64,000 nucleotides of DNA from Thalassomonas actiniarum (GCF_000948975.2 NZ_CP059735.1:6492943-6556942); one strand, 5' to 3'. Positions 18,698-27,246 are shown, counted from the stretch's first letter. Numbers and translations: made by a program. The notes: generated by a model from the letters alone, not told the origin.

Positions 18698-19210
18698 TTA
18701 AAATGTTTCGGCTATCAAAACATTCAGATCAATGGTTGATGAGTGTTGATTGTCATCAACACTAAATTCCAACACCATATTTTCACAGGTTTGGTTGGTG
18801 CTCATATTTCTGGAAATAACATATTTAGTGCCGGTATCCGTGCCGCTGAAGTTTCCACAACTGGCGGTCAGTTTCATGCTTTTCGCAGAGCGCCCGCTCA
18901 GCTCAAACACCAGGTTCTGTCCGTAATCACCAATAACGGGAATAGCAGTTTTGTAACCGACGAAGCGCCGGATAGATCCCAGGCAAGGATTTTCGTAATA
19001 CGTGGTCTTATAAACAGGTACAAAGTCCTCCTTGTTTAATTTATAAATCACGCCGTTAATATAAATGGGCGCCAGGGCCAGCTGAGTGATGCTTGTTTCG
19101 ATATTTTCCAGCTCTTCCTGGTTTTGAATTAAAGGGTCCCCCCCCTGTGCCTGGGCAAATAACGACGAAAGGCTCAACATGCCAATAGCAACTAATGTTA
19201 ATTTGTTCAT
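18698..19210 (-). CDS. Exported paralogue B2 (type B, short N-terminus)
   Basis: 170 residues. After the signal peptide (to FAQA) about 30 acidic and polar residues lead to APIYINGVIYKLNKEDF. A lone cysteine follows (ENPCLGSI). Core GDYGQNLVFELSGRSAKS; conserved cysteines TASCGNFSGTDTG and NQTCENM; C-terminus LNVLIAETF. The SGRS-A-x motif and T-D-T-G cluster are type B hallmarks. It lies between A4 and A5 with 49- and 54-bp gaps, so types are mixed along the transcript. Confidence 0.82.
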   Translation of the reverse strand: MNKLTLVAIGMLSLSSLFAQAQGGDPLIQNQEELENIETSITQLALAPIYINGVIYKLNKEDFVPVYKTTYYENPCLGSIRRFVGYKTAIPVIGDYGQNLVFELSGRSAKSMKLTASCGNFSGTDTGTKYVISRNMSTNQTCENMVLEFSVDDNQHSSTIDLNVLIAETF

Positions 19211-19264
19211 GATCCATCCTTAGTAAAGGTTTAAATATTCTGCTCTGTCCGGGCCAGTTAAGTG

Positions 19265-19849
19265 TTAGAAAATTTCCGCAATCAGCACATCCAACGAGAT
19301 ATTATCAATGGTATCCAGTGCCAATCCCTTAACCTCTACTTTCAACTGCTGACAATTACCGCCTGTGGTTAACTGCTTGCCTACCAGGAGTTTTACTTCC
19401 CGGTAACGGTCGGTGACCTGACCGTTAACCAGCTCGTTTTTGTCATCCGTATCCAAACCTATCGCCATACCGTTACAGCTCACCTGTAATTCGACAACAT
19501 AACGAAAGTCATTGCCATAAGTCGTTAAATCAATGGTGCGGTATTCCAGACATGCCGAATGCTCATTTTCCGGTAAACGGGTATTACCTTCCCAGCGGAT
19601 ACAAAACGTACGGCTATTGTCATTAACTTGCTGGTAACCTTGTCCGCCAACAATACCGTCAATGTCAAAAATCAATTCCTGTCCGTAATCGCCGATCACA
19701 TCAATATAAGCGCTATAATTATTGCCGGATGCGACAAAGTCAGATTTCGATAAGGTATGTAAGGTCCCGCCGATATATACAGTGCCCGCCGCAGCAGGGG
19801 CACCGGATAGGGAGGCCATTAATGCCAATAAAAGTAACAAAAATTTCAT
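19265..19849 (-). CDS. Exported paralogue A5 (type A, longest variable loop)
   Basis: 194 residues; signal peptide ending PAAA, mature start GTVYIGGTLHTLSKSDF. Core GDYGQELIFDIDGIVGGQGYQ. Variable loop: 16 residues between cysteines (CIRWEGNTRLPENEHSAC), the longest in type A. The acidic segment is LDTDDKNE. Conserved cysteines QVSCNG and GGNCQQL; C-terminus LDVLIAEIF. The loop's first residues (CIRW) match A6, so these two are probably a recent duplicate pair whose loops then diverged. AAGGATAACC precedes the ATG. Confidence 0.83.
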   Translation of the reverse strand: MKFLLLLLALMASLSGAPAAAGTVYIGGTLHTLSKSDFVASGNNYSAYIDVIGDYGQELIFDIDGIVGGQGYQQVNDNSRTFCIRWEGNTRLPENEHSACLEYRTIDLTTYGNDFRYVVELQVSCNGMAIGLDTDDKNELVNGQVTDRYREVKLLVGKQLTTGGNCQQLKVEVKGLALDTIDNISLDVLIAEIF

Positions 19850-19876
19850 GGTTATCCTTAATAAGCCCGCTATTGA

Positions 19877-20458
19877 TTAAAAGGCTTCGGCAATTAAGAC
19901 ATCGAGGGAGATATTGTTAATCGCACCAAGATCTAAGCCTTTAATCTCAACCTTTAATTGCTGGCAATTACCGCCGGTATTTTTCTGGTTTGTTACCAAT
20001 AACTTAGTTTCACGATAAGTATCGGTTACCTGACCATTGACCAGGGCATTTTTATCATCCATATCCGAGCCGATGGCAATACCGTTACAGGTCACCTGCA
20101 ACTCGGTCATATATCTGAAATCATTGGAATATACAGGTACTTCGATCAGGTTATACTGGATACAAGTGGAATAATCCGGGGTTTTTCTGCCGTTCCAGCG
20201 AATACACCTGTCGCCGACTTCCGTGACATAGGTCACTTCCTGGTAACCGTCGCCGCCGACAATGGCATCGATATCAAAAATCAGCTGCTGGCCGTAATCG
20301 CCGATCACATCAATATAAGCGGTGTAATTATCGCCGGATTGGGCAAAGTCACTTTTGGACAGGGTATGCAGAGTGCCGTTGACATAGACGGTGTCTGCCA
20401 GAGAGCGGCCGCTAACAACAGCCAGAGCAATCAGTAATAAGATATTAAGTAGTTTCAT
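19877..20458 (-). CDS. Exported paralogue A6 (type A)
   Basis: 193 residues; signal peptide ending RSLA, mature start DTVYVNGTLHTLSKSDF. Core GDYGQQLIFDIDAIVGGDGYQ. Variable loop: 13 residues between cysteines (CIRWNGRKTPDYSTC); its end, DYSTC, matches A4 and its start, CIRW, matches A5, a mosaic that could reflect recombination. Acidic segment SDMDDKNA. Conserved cysteines QVTCNG and GGNCQQL; C-terminus LDVLIAEAF. The gap to A5 is 27 bp, among the smallest in the array. Confidence 0.83.
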   Translation of the reverse strand: MKLLNILLLIALAVVSGRSLADTVYVNGTLHTLSKSDFAQSGDNYTAYIDVIGDYGQQLIFDIDAIVGGDGYQEVTYVTEVGDRCIRWNGRKTPDYSTCIQYNLIEVPVYSNDFRYMTELQVTCNGIAIGSDMDDKNALVNGQVTDTYRETKLLVTNQKNTGGNCQQLKVEIKGLDLGAINNISLDVLIAEAF

Positions 20459-20536
20459 TATGCTTCCATGTAAAATCTGGTTTAGGGTCGGCGCCGTCCG
20501 GCACTGCCACCCGGTAAATTTGTCCCGAAGGGATAG

Positions 20537-21070
20537 TTAAAATGCCTCGGCGATCAATATGCTTAAATCGATAAACGACGGGGCCGAACCGCTGACCGCA
20601 AAAGAAAGCCGCATACTGGTGCAGCTCTGCTCTGTTGTCATACGGCTTGAGATCACATATTTATCGCCGCTATCACCGGCGCTAAAAGTGCCGCAACTGA
20701 CACTCAGATCCATAGCATACCCGTCGGAGCGGCCATTGATGTCAAAGATAAGCTCCTGCCCTATATCACCATAAACCGGAATCGTCAGGGTATAGGCAAC
20801 CAGGCGTTCAACCCGGATCCGCTCACGCCCGGCCTGGATATAATGGGAAATATAGATCGGGGTAAAATCCGACTTGGTTAACTGATAAAGCACACCATCG
20901 ATATAAATAGGCTCAGCAGCCTGCTCGATATCGGCAAACAGTTCATGCTCCAGCACCAGGGGGGCTGCAGCACAGCAGCTCCCGGCCCGGGCCGACACAG
21001 ATAACAGCAATGCCAGGCCAGACACCAACAAAGGCAACAACCAGTTATTATTTTTCATCATTTCGTCCAT
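20537..21070 (-). CDS. Exported paralogue B3 (type B)
   Basis: 177 residues from the first ATG, which lies 7 bp after the B4 stop; the ATGs at codons 4 and 5 are equally possible starts. The signal peptide ends SARA, followed by GSCCAAAP with adjacent cysteines. Family domain PIYIDGVLYQLTKSDF; core GDIGQELIFDINGRSDG. Unlike other type B copies it has no lone cysteine before the core. Conserved cysteines SVSCGTFSAGDSG and EQSCTSM; C-terminus LSILIAEAF. The 7-bp spacing from B4 implies coupled translation. Confidence 0.8.
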   Translation of the reverse strand: MDEMMKNNNWLLPLLVSGLALLLSVSARAGSCCAAAPLVLEHELFADIEQAAEPIYIDGVLYQLTKSDFTPIYISHYIQAGRERIRVERLVAYTLTIPVYGDIGQELIFDINGRSDGYAMDLSVSCGTFSAGDSGDKYVISSRMTTEQSCTSMRLSFAVSGSAPSFIDLSILIAEAF

Positions 21071-21077
21071 TTACCCT

Positions 21078-21611
21078 TTAAAAAGCCTCGGCAATAAGCA
21101 CAGTTAATTCAATCATCTGAGCTTCAGCGCCGCTGGCAGCAAAGGTCAGCTCCATAGCGGTACAGCTCTGGTTGGTGGCCATTTGTTTGAACATCACATA
21201 TTTATCGCCGCTATCGGTGGCGCTGAAACTACCGCAACTGGCGGTCAGGGTCATCACTTTACCGTCACTGCGGCCATTGATATCAAAGATAAGCTGCTGA
21301 CCGTTATCCCCGTATACCGGAATAGTCGCGGTATAGGCCACCAGCTTCCTGATACGGATCAGTTCACAGGGAGTTTGGTATTCCACATATTCATAAACCG
21401 GGGTAAAATTCTCTTTGCTAAAACGGTAAAGGGTGCCGCCGATATAGATGGGATCAGCGGCAACGGCTTGAGTCAATGACTTCTGCTCTACCGGCACTTG
21501 CGCCGGCATCGGGCCTGCTGACATGCAGCGATATTCGGCGCTGGCCGGTGCCGTGAAAAGCACAGGTAAAGCCAAAATAAACAAGAGCTTGAACAAAAAA
21601 TTATTCTTCAT
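21078..21611 (-). CDS. Exported paralogue B4 (type B)
   Basis: 177 residues; signal peptide MKNNFLFKLLFILALPVLFTAPASA. A 30-residue spacer with one cysteine (EYRCMSAG) precedes DPIYIGGTLYRFSKENF. A second lone cysteine follows (QTPCELIR). Core GDNGQQLIFDINGRSDGKVM; conserved cysteines TASCGSFSATDSG and NQSCTAM; C-terminus LTVLIAEAF. The two extra cysteines, one in the N-terminal spacer and one near the core, recur in several type B copies and could pair. Confidence 0.82.
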   Translation of the reverse strand: MKNNFLFKLLFILALPVLFTAPASAEYRCMSAGPMPAQVPVEQKSLTQAVAADPIYIGGTLYRFSKENFTPVYEYVEYQTPCELIRIRKLVAYTATIPVYGDNGQQLIFDINGRSDGKVMTLTASCGSFSATDSGDKYVMFKQMATNQSCTAMELTFAASGAEAQMIELTVLIAEAF

Positions 21612-21677
21612 AAATTATCCACTTCATAAAAACATATTCACCCGGAAGCCGTAAATAACGGCTTCCGGAATCAGCCA

Positions 21678-22316
21678 TTAGAAAACTTCAGCAATCAGCA
21701 CGCTAAGATCTATCAGGGCAGGCGGCGTAGAGCTGGTGAAGCTGAATTTCAGCTGCATGTTGCTGCAAGTGCCGTTGGTGTTCATTTGCTTGGAGATAAT
21801 ATATTTGTCGCCGGAGTCTGTGGCGCTGAAATTGCCGCAGCTGGCGGTCAGGGTCATCACTTTACCGTCGGAGCGGCCGTTGATGTCAAAGATGAGATCC
21901 TGGCCGTAATCGCCGTCAACCGGGATATTGATGGTGTAACCCGCCAGGGTTTTGATCAAAACAGGGTCTTCACCACAAGGTGGGAAAAGCCAGCGTTCAT
22001 TATACTCAGGGGTAAAATCGGCTTTGTCCAGCTGGTATAACACCCCGCCGATATAAATAGGCGCGACATAGCCATTGATGTCGCCAAGCCCCAGCTTTAA
22101 CTCAGGTTCTTTCATGATAGGGTATAAATCGTCACAGATAGGACGCATAATTTGTGCAGAGCCGTCATCTTCCTCTTTTTGAAGATACAGGCATTCGCAA
22201 TAAATCTGTGCGCTATAACCGTCTTCAACAACGGGCAACGGCTCATTTGCCTGAGCAGTTAAAGGCAACAAGATAAGCGTTAACATTCCCATGAGTATTC
22301 TATTTATTATTTTCAT
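21678..22316 (-). CDS. Exported paralogue B5 (type B, extended acidic N-terminus)
   Basis: 212 residues; signal peptide ending TAQA. About 65 residues of acidic, cysteine-containing sequence (IYCECLYLQKEEDDG, MRPICDDLYP) come before APIYIGGVLYQLDKADF. A lone cysteine follows (FPPCGEDP). Core GDYGQDLIFDINGRSDGKVM; conserved cysteines TASCGNFSATDSG and NGTCSNM; C-terminus LSVLIAEVF. The CEC pair echoes the CPC of B1 at a similar place. AAGGATTAAAA precedes the ATG. Confidence 0.82.
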   Translation of the reverse strand: MKIINRILMGMLTLILLPLTAQANEPLPVVEDGYSAQIYCECLYLQKEEDDGSAQIMRPICDDLYPIMKEPELKLGLGDINGYVAPIYIGGVLYQLDKADFTPEYNERWLFPPCGEDPVLIKTLAGYTINIPVDGDYGQDLIFDINGRSDGKVMTLTASCGNFSATDSGDKYIISKQMNTNGTCSNMQLKFSFTSSTPPALIDLSVLIAEVF

Positions 22317-22352
22317 TTTTAATCCTTATTAAAATATGTAACTTCCTATGCC

Positions 22353-22865
22353 TTAGAAGATTTCACCGATCAACACATCAAGCTCTATGGTCTCAATGGT
22401 ATCGACATCCACTCCCTTAACATCCACTTGTAACTGCTGACAATTGCCCCCTGTTACCAGGGTATTATCAACCAGCAATTTGACTTCCCGGGATCTGTTA
22501 TCCACCCAGGTATCATTGAGCTCATTACGGTTATCCATTTCCGAGCCAATGGCGATACCGCTGCAACTCACCTGCATTTCCACCACATAGCGAAAATCCA
22601 CCGGCCCTTTATAGTGGCAACTGGTATTGCAATCTTTCTCCGGAGACTCTTTACCCAAACCGGCAACCCTGGCATCGACATCAAATATCAGCTGCTGCCC
22701 GGTATCTCCGTCAACCTCCAGATAGGCGGTATAATTATTTCCCGATTGCAGGAAATCCGCTTTATTGAGGGTAAATTTGCTGCCGCTGACATAAACCACG
22801 CCGGCAAATAACCCGGTACTGATAAACATCATGGATGCCGCTAAAGTTCTTTTTACTAGTTCCAT
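22353..22865 (-). CDS. Exported paralogue A7 (type A, shortest loop)
   Basis: 170 residues; signal peptide ending GLFA, mature start GVVYVSGSKFTLNKADF. Core GDTGQQLIFDVDARVAGLG. Variable loop: CNTSC, only 3 residues inside, the minimum seen. Acidic segment SEMDNRNE. Conserved cysteines QVSCSG and GGNCQQL; C-terminus LDVLIGEIF. Its N-terminal SGSKFTL is closest to the copy at 34338-34880 (SGSKHNL), which links the array to that distant copy. Confidence 0.82.
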   Translation of the reverse strand: MELVKRTLAASMMFISTGLFAGVVYVSGSKFTLNKADFLQSGNNYTAYLEVDGDTGQQLIFDVDARVAGLGKESPEKDCNTSCHYKGPVDFRYVVEMQVSCSGIAIGSEMDNRNELNDTWVDNRSREVKLLVDNTLVTGGNCQQLQVDVKGVDVDTIETIELDVLIGEIF

Positions 22866-22959
22866 CTCTTTCCCTGTAATCGCGTGTTTGGAATTAAGCC
22901 CTATCCGGCGCCAATAAGGGGAGAATAAGCAAGCATTCAGCCCCGTTTACAGCCTGGAT

Positions 22960-23529
22960 TTAAAAAGGTTCGGCTATAAGCACATTCAGATCTATCGATG
23001 CCGGCTTAGAGCCGGTAACATCTAAAGTCAGTTTCATGCTGGTACAGGTTTGATTGGTGCGCATACGCTTGGAAATACTAAACTTGTCATCCAAATCAGA
23101 CGCGGAAAAAGCACCGCAGCTGGCGGTGAGTTTCATCACTTTACCGGCGGTATCACCATTGATATTAAAAATAAGTTCCTGGCCGACATCACCGCTGACA
23201 GGAATGGTTGCGGTATAGGCCACCACGACTTTAATCAGGTAAGTTTTACCTGTGCAGGGATCCTGAAAATAGCTATCGCGCATCACAGGAGTAAAGTCAG
23301 CTTTGTCCAGCTGATATAAAGTCCCGCCGATATAAATAGGCGTCAGGGAAGCATTCGTTTCCCCAAGTTCCGGCACCGGCTGAAGCTGATCATTGATAAT
23401 ATGACATTCATCAATTGGCGTTTCTTCAATAAAGGCATTAACTTCATTCGCCATCAAGTGAAAAGGCACAAATAAAACGGCAGCTAAACCGATAAACTTT
23501 TTCTTGATATTGTTCATTATATTTCTCAT
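22960..23529 (-). CDS. Exported paralogue B6 (type B)
   Basis: 189 residues from the first ATG; the ATG at codon 5 (23517) is an alternative. Signal peptide to about HLMA, then a spacer with one cysteine (IDECHIIN). Family domain TPIYIGGTLYQLDKADF; lone cysteine QDPCTGKT; core GDVGQELIFNINGDTAGKVM, where the usual GRSDG is changed to GDTAG. Conserved cysteines TASCGAFSASDLDD and NQTCTSM; C-terminus LNVLIAEPF. It separates the type C pair from the rest. Confidence 0.8.
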   Translation of the reverse strand: MRNIMNNIKKKFIGLAAVLFVPFHLMANEVNAFIEETPIDECHIINDQLQPVPELGETNASLTPIYIGGTLYQLDKADFTPVMRDSYFQDPCTGKTYLIKVVVAYTATIPVSGDVGQELIFNINGDTAGKVMKLTASCGAFSASDLDDKFSISKRMRTNQTCTSMKLTLDVTGSKPASIDLNVLIAEPF

Positions 23530-23585
23530 TTATCTTTATATTGCGTAACCCCGGCATCATAAAAACAGCCACGGGTCCCGCAGTG

Positions 23586-24056
23586 TTAAAACGCTTCGGT
23601 AATGGCGACATTGAGTTCGAGATCGCTGTTTTCCATCCAGGAAACCGCCAGCAGGGTTAACCTTTCACAAGGCTGTACAAAGGTCGCTCTTTTATTGATA
23701 AAGACTTTCATTACCCCGGATGCTTCCATCAGATAGCCCTCGGAATCGTCAATGCCGATATAGGTACCGTTACAGCCGGCAAGCAAACTGACCTTGTAGT
23801 AATAAAAACCAAAATCCGGGTTAAAAACGCCGTCACCCGACACCCGGACATCAATATCGAAAATCAGCTCACGTCCCTGATCGCCGACCACATTTAAACT
23901 GGTCAGGTAACGGGTCAAACCATTGCTGTCCGGGGTCGGATTACCAAAATCTTCGGTCACCAGGGTATGGCGCTCGCCGCCGACATACACGGTATCGCCG
24001 GCCCATAAAAAACCACTGAAAAAAAATAAAACCAATAACCAGTAACTTAATCGCAT
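23586..24056 (-). CDS. Exported paralogue C1 (type C)
   Basis: 156 residues from the ATG at 24056, where a signal peptide begins (MRLSYWLLVLFFFSGFLWAG); an ATG at 24107 would add 17 polar residues before it and has no ribosome site. Mature start DTVYVGGERHTLVTEDF; core GDQGRELIFDIDVRVSGDG, with R replacing the usual Q. Cysteines LAGCNGTYIGIDD and VQPCERL are kept, the Cys-closed loop is absent. C-terminus LNVAITEAF. Type C may represent the simplest form of the domain. Confidence 0.8.
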   Translation of the reverse strand: MRLSYWLLVLFFFSGFLWAGDTVYVGGERHTLVTEDFGNPTPDSNGLTRYLTSLNVVGDQGRELIFDIDVRVSGDGVFNPDFGFYYYKVSLLAGCNGTYIGIDDSEGYLMEASGVMKVFINKRATFVQPCERLTLLAVSWMENSDLELNVAITEAF

Positions 24057-24160
24057 TGAATCATGTCTCTTATTATTTTTATTGCTCTGGTTGAATTGCT
24101 TGAACATTCAACCAGAAGTTCTTTACTGCACCGGACAAAACCATTGTTTTGGCCGTGAAA

Positions 24161-24619
24161 TTAAAACCCTTCCATCAGGGACAATTTCATTTCCATGTCT
24201 TTATTCAGCATGGAAGAGGTGACGAACAGGGTTAAGCGCTCACAGGTATTGGCAAAGGTCATCCGGGTATTGATCAACAGCTGGAGTTCGCCGTGGGAGG
24301 CCGGGCTATACAGGTATGAGCTGTCCTGGCCGATGGCGCTGCCGCTGCAACTGGCATAAAGTTGTGCGTCATACATATATAAAGGAGTGCTGGTCGGCAG
24401 CTCTTTGCCGGCGTCCCCTTCAACCCGCAGGGCAATGTCTATGATCAGTTCCTGGCCGTAATCGCCGAACACATCCAGCTCCGCCTGAAAACTGTCGCCG
24501 ACGGCAAAAAAGTCTTCCTGGGTCAGGGTATGGCGGACGCCGCCGACAAAAATACTGTCCACCGCCAGGGCCTGGCCGCTAAAGCACAGCAATAACAATA
24601 AAAAAAGCCTGTTGTACAT
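24161..24619 (-). CDS. Exported paralogue C2 (type C, shortest)
   Basis: 152 residues, the smallest member and the first of the array in the direction of transcription. Signal peptide ending QALA, mature start VDSIFVGGVRHTLTQEDF; core GDYGQELIIDIALRVEGDAG. Conserved cysteines YASCSGSAIGQDS and ANTCERL; no loop cysteines. C-terminus KLSLMEGF departs from LIAE-x-F. It starts 57 bp before the terminator-like hairpin of the large gene upstream. AAGGAAGTACATT precedes the ATG. Confidence 0.8.
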   Translation of the reverse strand: MYNRLFLLLLLCFSGQALAVDSIFVGGVRHTLTQEDFFAVGDSFQAELDVFGDYGQELIIDIALRVEGDAGKELPTSTPLYMYDAQLYASCSGSAIGQDSSYLYSPASHGELQLLINTRMTFANTCERLTLFVTSSMLNKDMEMKLSLMEGF

Positions 24620-24676
24620 AATGTACTTCCTTGTTAGATGATGTTTTGTTAAATGATGTCTTGTTAAATAATGTAA

Positions 24677-24706
24677 GGGCCAATACCCGGCAATGGATAT
24701 TGGCCC
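24677..24706 (-). terminator. Hairpin between the duplicated 801-residue gene and the array
   Basis: GGGCCAATA pairs with TATTGGCCC across a 12-base loop, 9 bp past the stop at 24716. The downstream minus-strand sequence (TTACATTATTTAAC) is only moderately T-rich, so partial read-through into C2 is plausible. Confidence 0.5.
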
Positions 24707-24715
24707 CGGTTTTCC

Positions 24716-27121
24716 CTAAGGGTTGCCCGCTAACCTTTGTGAAGCCACTTCGGTGATGGCGCCGTCAATCGCCGCCAAACGATAAGTTTTCACGATAAAG
24801 TCTGAGAATTTCACCTGCATAAACAAGTCTTTTTCTCCGCGGATAAAGGGGCGTAATAACGGCTCGACGCTCACCACGATCGGCTGGCTGCACCCGGTCA
24901 TAGACAGGGGATCCCGCTCTTCACAGGCAATCGGCTGGTTATTGCCGTCCCTTTGCACCATGATATGATGCAGGCGTTTGGCATTGGTCAGGTATTCGCT
25001 AAACAGATAGCTGTCGGTTACCGGGAATTCTGCCGCGTTTGCCAGGCTAAACACCGGCTTATCGTCGCAGTTGGCGCTGTCGTTACCTATCACCACACTG
25101 CCGTCGGTAAAGTTGCTGTCGGAAGCAAACTTCACGGTAATATCCTGACAGTTATCCGACCAACCGCTACGTGTGCTGCTTTCAACAACCGCAGGGATCA
25201 GCTCGTTGATCAAGGCAGTGACATCTTTTTCCGCCAGCGACCAGTGCAGGGCAAATTCTTTGCGGTTATACGGGTCACCGGCAATCAGCTCGGGATATTT
25301 ATACCAGATCCCCGCTTTGGCATATTCACCAAAGCCCAGGCCGTCGGTGCCGTAGAGGGACTTCCAGAACTCGTCGGTTTCATTGTCGTACATGGTCTGG
25401 TTTTGTTTGGTCTCCGGCGACATCCAGTTATGCAAGGCATCGGCCGTAGTTACATCCAGCTCAGTGCTATAGGCTTTCACCGCCTGCGGCACATCACAAC
25501 TGCCGACAACCGGCACGGTATCGGGATCCACAGGCAATACCGGGTTGGCCTGCCAGTCGGCCAACGGCACTTCGATATAACGGTAGCTGTAACGCTGCGA
25601 CTTGCTGACGTCGACATTTAATTTGCCTGCACTGCCGGTCAGAATCCCGTCCGGGGCATTGGCCAGCAAAGTGGCAAAAGCCGCTTTTTGCTGATCGATA
25701 GACGATAAACCGGAAATATTGGCGGGATCACTGCCCTGGATCACAGACACCAGTTCACTACAATCACTCACCAGTCCGCTATCGGTTAAGGCGTCCTGCT
25801 GTAAATGCAGTATTTTCACCATATCCACCGGGTCCGGATCAGGGTCCGGGTCCGGGTCTGGATCAGGGTCCGGGTCCGGGTCAGGATCCGGGTCCGGATT
25901 AATTACGGCACCGAAACGCACGGAATCGACCTCTTCAATCGAGCCGTCCACCGCACTTAACTGGAAGGTTTTAATCACATAGTTGGCAAAATTTACCTGC
26001 ATAAACAAGTCATTGGCGCCGGTAATAAAACCAATAAGTGATGGTTCAAAATCTGCGACAATCGGTTTACTACAGCCCATCATGGTCGAGGTATCGAGGC
26101 GGTTACAGTTAACCATTTCCCCGAACTCATCCCGGGGTACCAAGATCCGGTGCAAACGCTGAGATTGCATCAAATAGGCGGCAAATTCACTGGTATCCAC
26201 TGCGGGTAAAGGCGTGGCATTATCCAGGCTAAATACCGGACTGGCATCACACTCTCCCTGGACATTGCCAATTATCATGCTGCTGTCAGTAAAGTTAATA
26301 TCGGTGGCGATGCGTAAACTGATATCCTGACAACTGTCGGACCAGCCCGTAGCTGCTTGAGTGGCAACGGCAGGCGGGATCAGGGTTTGCGCCAGCTGGC
26401 TGAAATCTTTTTCCTGCACCGCCCAGTGCAGGGCGAATTCGTTGTTCCTCGCCGACGGTATAGGCAAGGAATAGGGGTAGTTGAACCAGATCCCTGCTTT
26501 GGCATAATCACCGAAACCTAACCCCTGGTAACCATAATTATTTTTAAGAAAATCAACCGGCGCATTATCGTAATTTATCTGGTTTTGCTGCGCCGCGGCA
26601 GATACCCAGTTTTTCAGGGCGTCGGCGGTATTGACCAGCAGTTCGGTGCTGGAAACCGTGACCCCTTTGACCAGAGTACAGCTGCCTTCGGGAGTTATAG
26701 TGGCGGGATCTACCGTCAGCACAGGGTTTGCCAACCACTCATCTGTCGGCACATCGACATAACCAAAGGTGATTTTTTTTGCCGCCACCGGATCGGCGTG
26801 TAAAGTGCCGCTGCCATTGCCGAGCAGATTATCCTGTGACATGGCCAGTTGTGTGGAGAAAATTAACTGGTTAAAAATTTTGTTATTCAGGCCGACAATA
26901 TCTGTCGGCACCGTGGTAGCAACCGCCTGCAATACCGGTGAGCAGTCTGTTGCCTGATTATTTTCATTGCTGTTGTCCTGCTGCAATACCAGCACCCGGG
27001 TCATGGCAATATTACTGTTTACCTGCTCAACGGCGGTAATTGGCGCTGCCTGGACCGTAGCGACACTGCAAGCACCTGTGACGGCAAGGCCGATCAGGGC
27101 TTTTTTATAAAACTTGTTCAT
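24716..27121 (-). CDS. Exported 801-residue protein: two homologous halves joined by an Asp-Pro repeat
   Basis: A signal peptide (to TVQA) precedes two copies of a domain of about 370 residues. Paired motifs show the duplication: MTRVLVLQQD / VKILHLQQD, GYVDVPTDEWLANPVL / RYIEVPLADWQANPVL, GLGFGDYAKAGIWF / GLGFGEYAKAGIWY, GWSDSCQDI / GWSDNCQDI, and DLFMQVNFANYVIKTF / DLFMQVKFSDFIVKTY. About 12 Asp-Pro pairs (residues about 407-431) form a stiff acidic linker. The C-terminus LAGNP has no sorting signal I know. No enzyme motif is visible. It is upstream of the array and co-directional. Surface binding is a guess. Confidence 0.8.
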   Translation of the reverse strand: MNKFYKKALIGLAVTGACSVATVQAAPITAVEQVNSNIAMTRVLVLQQDNSNENNQATDCSPVLQAVATTVPTDIVGLNNKIFNQLIFSTQLAMSQDNLLGNGSGTLHADPVAAKKITFGYVDVPTDEWLANPVLTVDPATITPEGSCTLVKGVTVSSTELLVNTADALKNWVSAAAQQNQINYDNAPVDFLKNNYGYQGLGFGDYAKAGIWFNYPYSLPIPSARNNEFALHWAVQEKDFSQLAQTLIPPAVATQAATGWSDSCQDISLRIATDINFTDSSMIIGNVQGECDASPVFSLDNATPLPAVDTSEFAAYLMQSQRLHRILVPRDEFGEMVNCNRLDTSTMMGCSKPIVADFEPSLIGFITGANDLFMQVNFANYVIKTFQLSAVDGSIEEVDSVRFGAVINPDPDPDPDPDPDPDPDPDPDPDPVDMVKILHLQQDALTDSGLVSDCSELVSVIQGSDPANISGLSSIDQQKAAFATLLANAPDGILTGSAGKLNVDVSKSQRYSYRYIEVPLADWQANPVLPVDPDTVPVVGSCDVPQAVKAYSTELDVTTADALHNWMSPETKQNQTMYDNETDEFWKSLYGTDGLGFGEYAKAGIWYKYPELIAGDPYNRKEFALHWSLAEKDVTALINELIPAVVESSTRSGWSDNCQDITVKFASDSNFTDGSVVIGNDSANCDDKPVFSLANAAEFPVTDSYLFSEYLTNAKRLHHIMVQRDGNNQPIACEERDPLSMTGCSQPIVVSVEPLLRPFIRGEKDLFMQVKFSDFIVKTYRLAAIDGAITEVASQRLAGNP
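25827..25899 (-). repeat. Hexamer repeat coding the Asp-Pro linker
   Basis: Twelve or so six-base units of the type GGGTCC/GGATCA (plus strand) code for Asp-Pro pairs. Units differ at synonymous positions. Such a repeat can gain or lose units by slippage, in steps that keep the frame, changing linker length only. Confidence 0.85.
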
Positions 27122-27246
27122 AGCTAATCCGTTATTTGATTTACATTCATTCGTTTAAGCCGAATTATTCCCTTTTACCTGCGGTTTACCGCCAAAGTAA
27201 TGCTCTGCCCGGTACCGGTTAACCCGACAACTGACAGAAAACACGG

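Larger units (their letters stand above)
15370..24619 (-). other. Interleaved array of 15 paralogous exported-protein genes
   Basis: Fifteen co-directional genes separated by about 7-130 bp share one layout: signal peptide; (Y/F)-(V/I)-x-G-x-x-(H/Y)-x-L-x-x-x-D-F-like N-terminus; GD-x-GQ-x-L-x-F-D-(I/V) core; two conserved cysteines in the second half; and a C-terminal strand ending (I/L)-x-E-x-F, mostly LIAE-x-F. Type A (seven here) has 40 or so residues between the conserved cysteines, an acidic SDMDNKNE-like segment and a Cys-closed variable loop. Type B (six) has 23 residues between them and an extended N-terminus. Type C (two) is the shortest and lacks the loop. In transcription order: C2 C1 B6 A7 B5 B4 B3 A6 A5 B2 A4 B1 A3 A2 A1. 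The A/B/C names are mine. Confidence 0.85.

Noticed and set aside
14763..24619. Integron cassette array
   Set aside because: All genes are paralogues with normal ribosome sites; no integrase and no attC-like imperfect palindromes were seen between them.
24953..25621. 222-codon plus-strand frame
   Set aside because: Antisense to the duplicated 801-residue gene; no signal peptide or ribosome site.
25719..25982. Plus-strand frame with long Gly-Ser repeat
   Set aside because: The Gly-Ser repeat is the reverse reading of the Asp-Pro codons.
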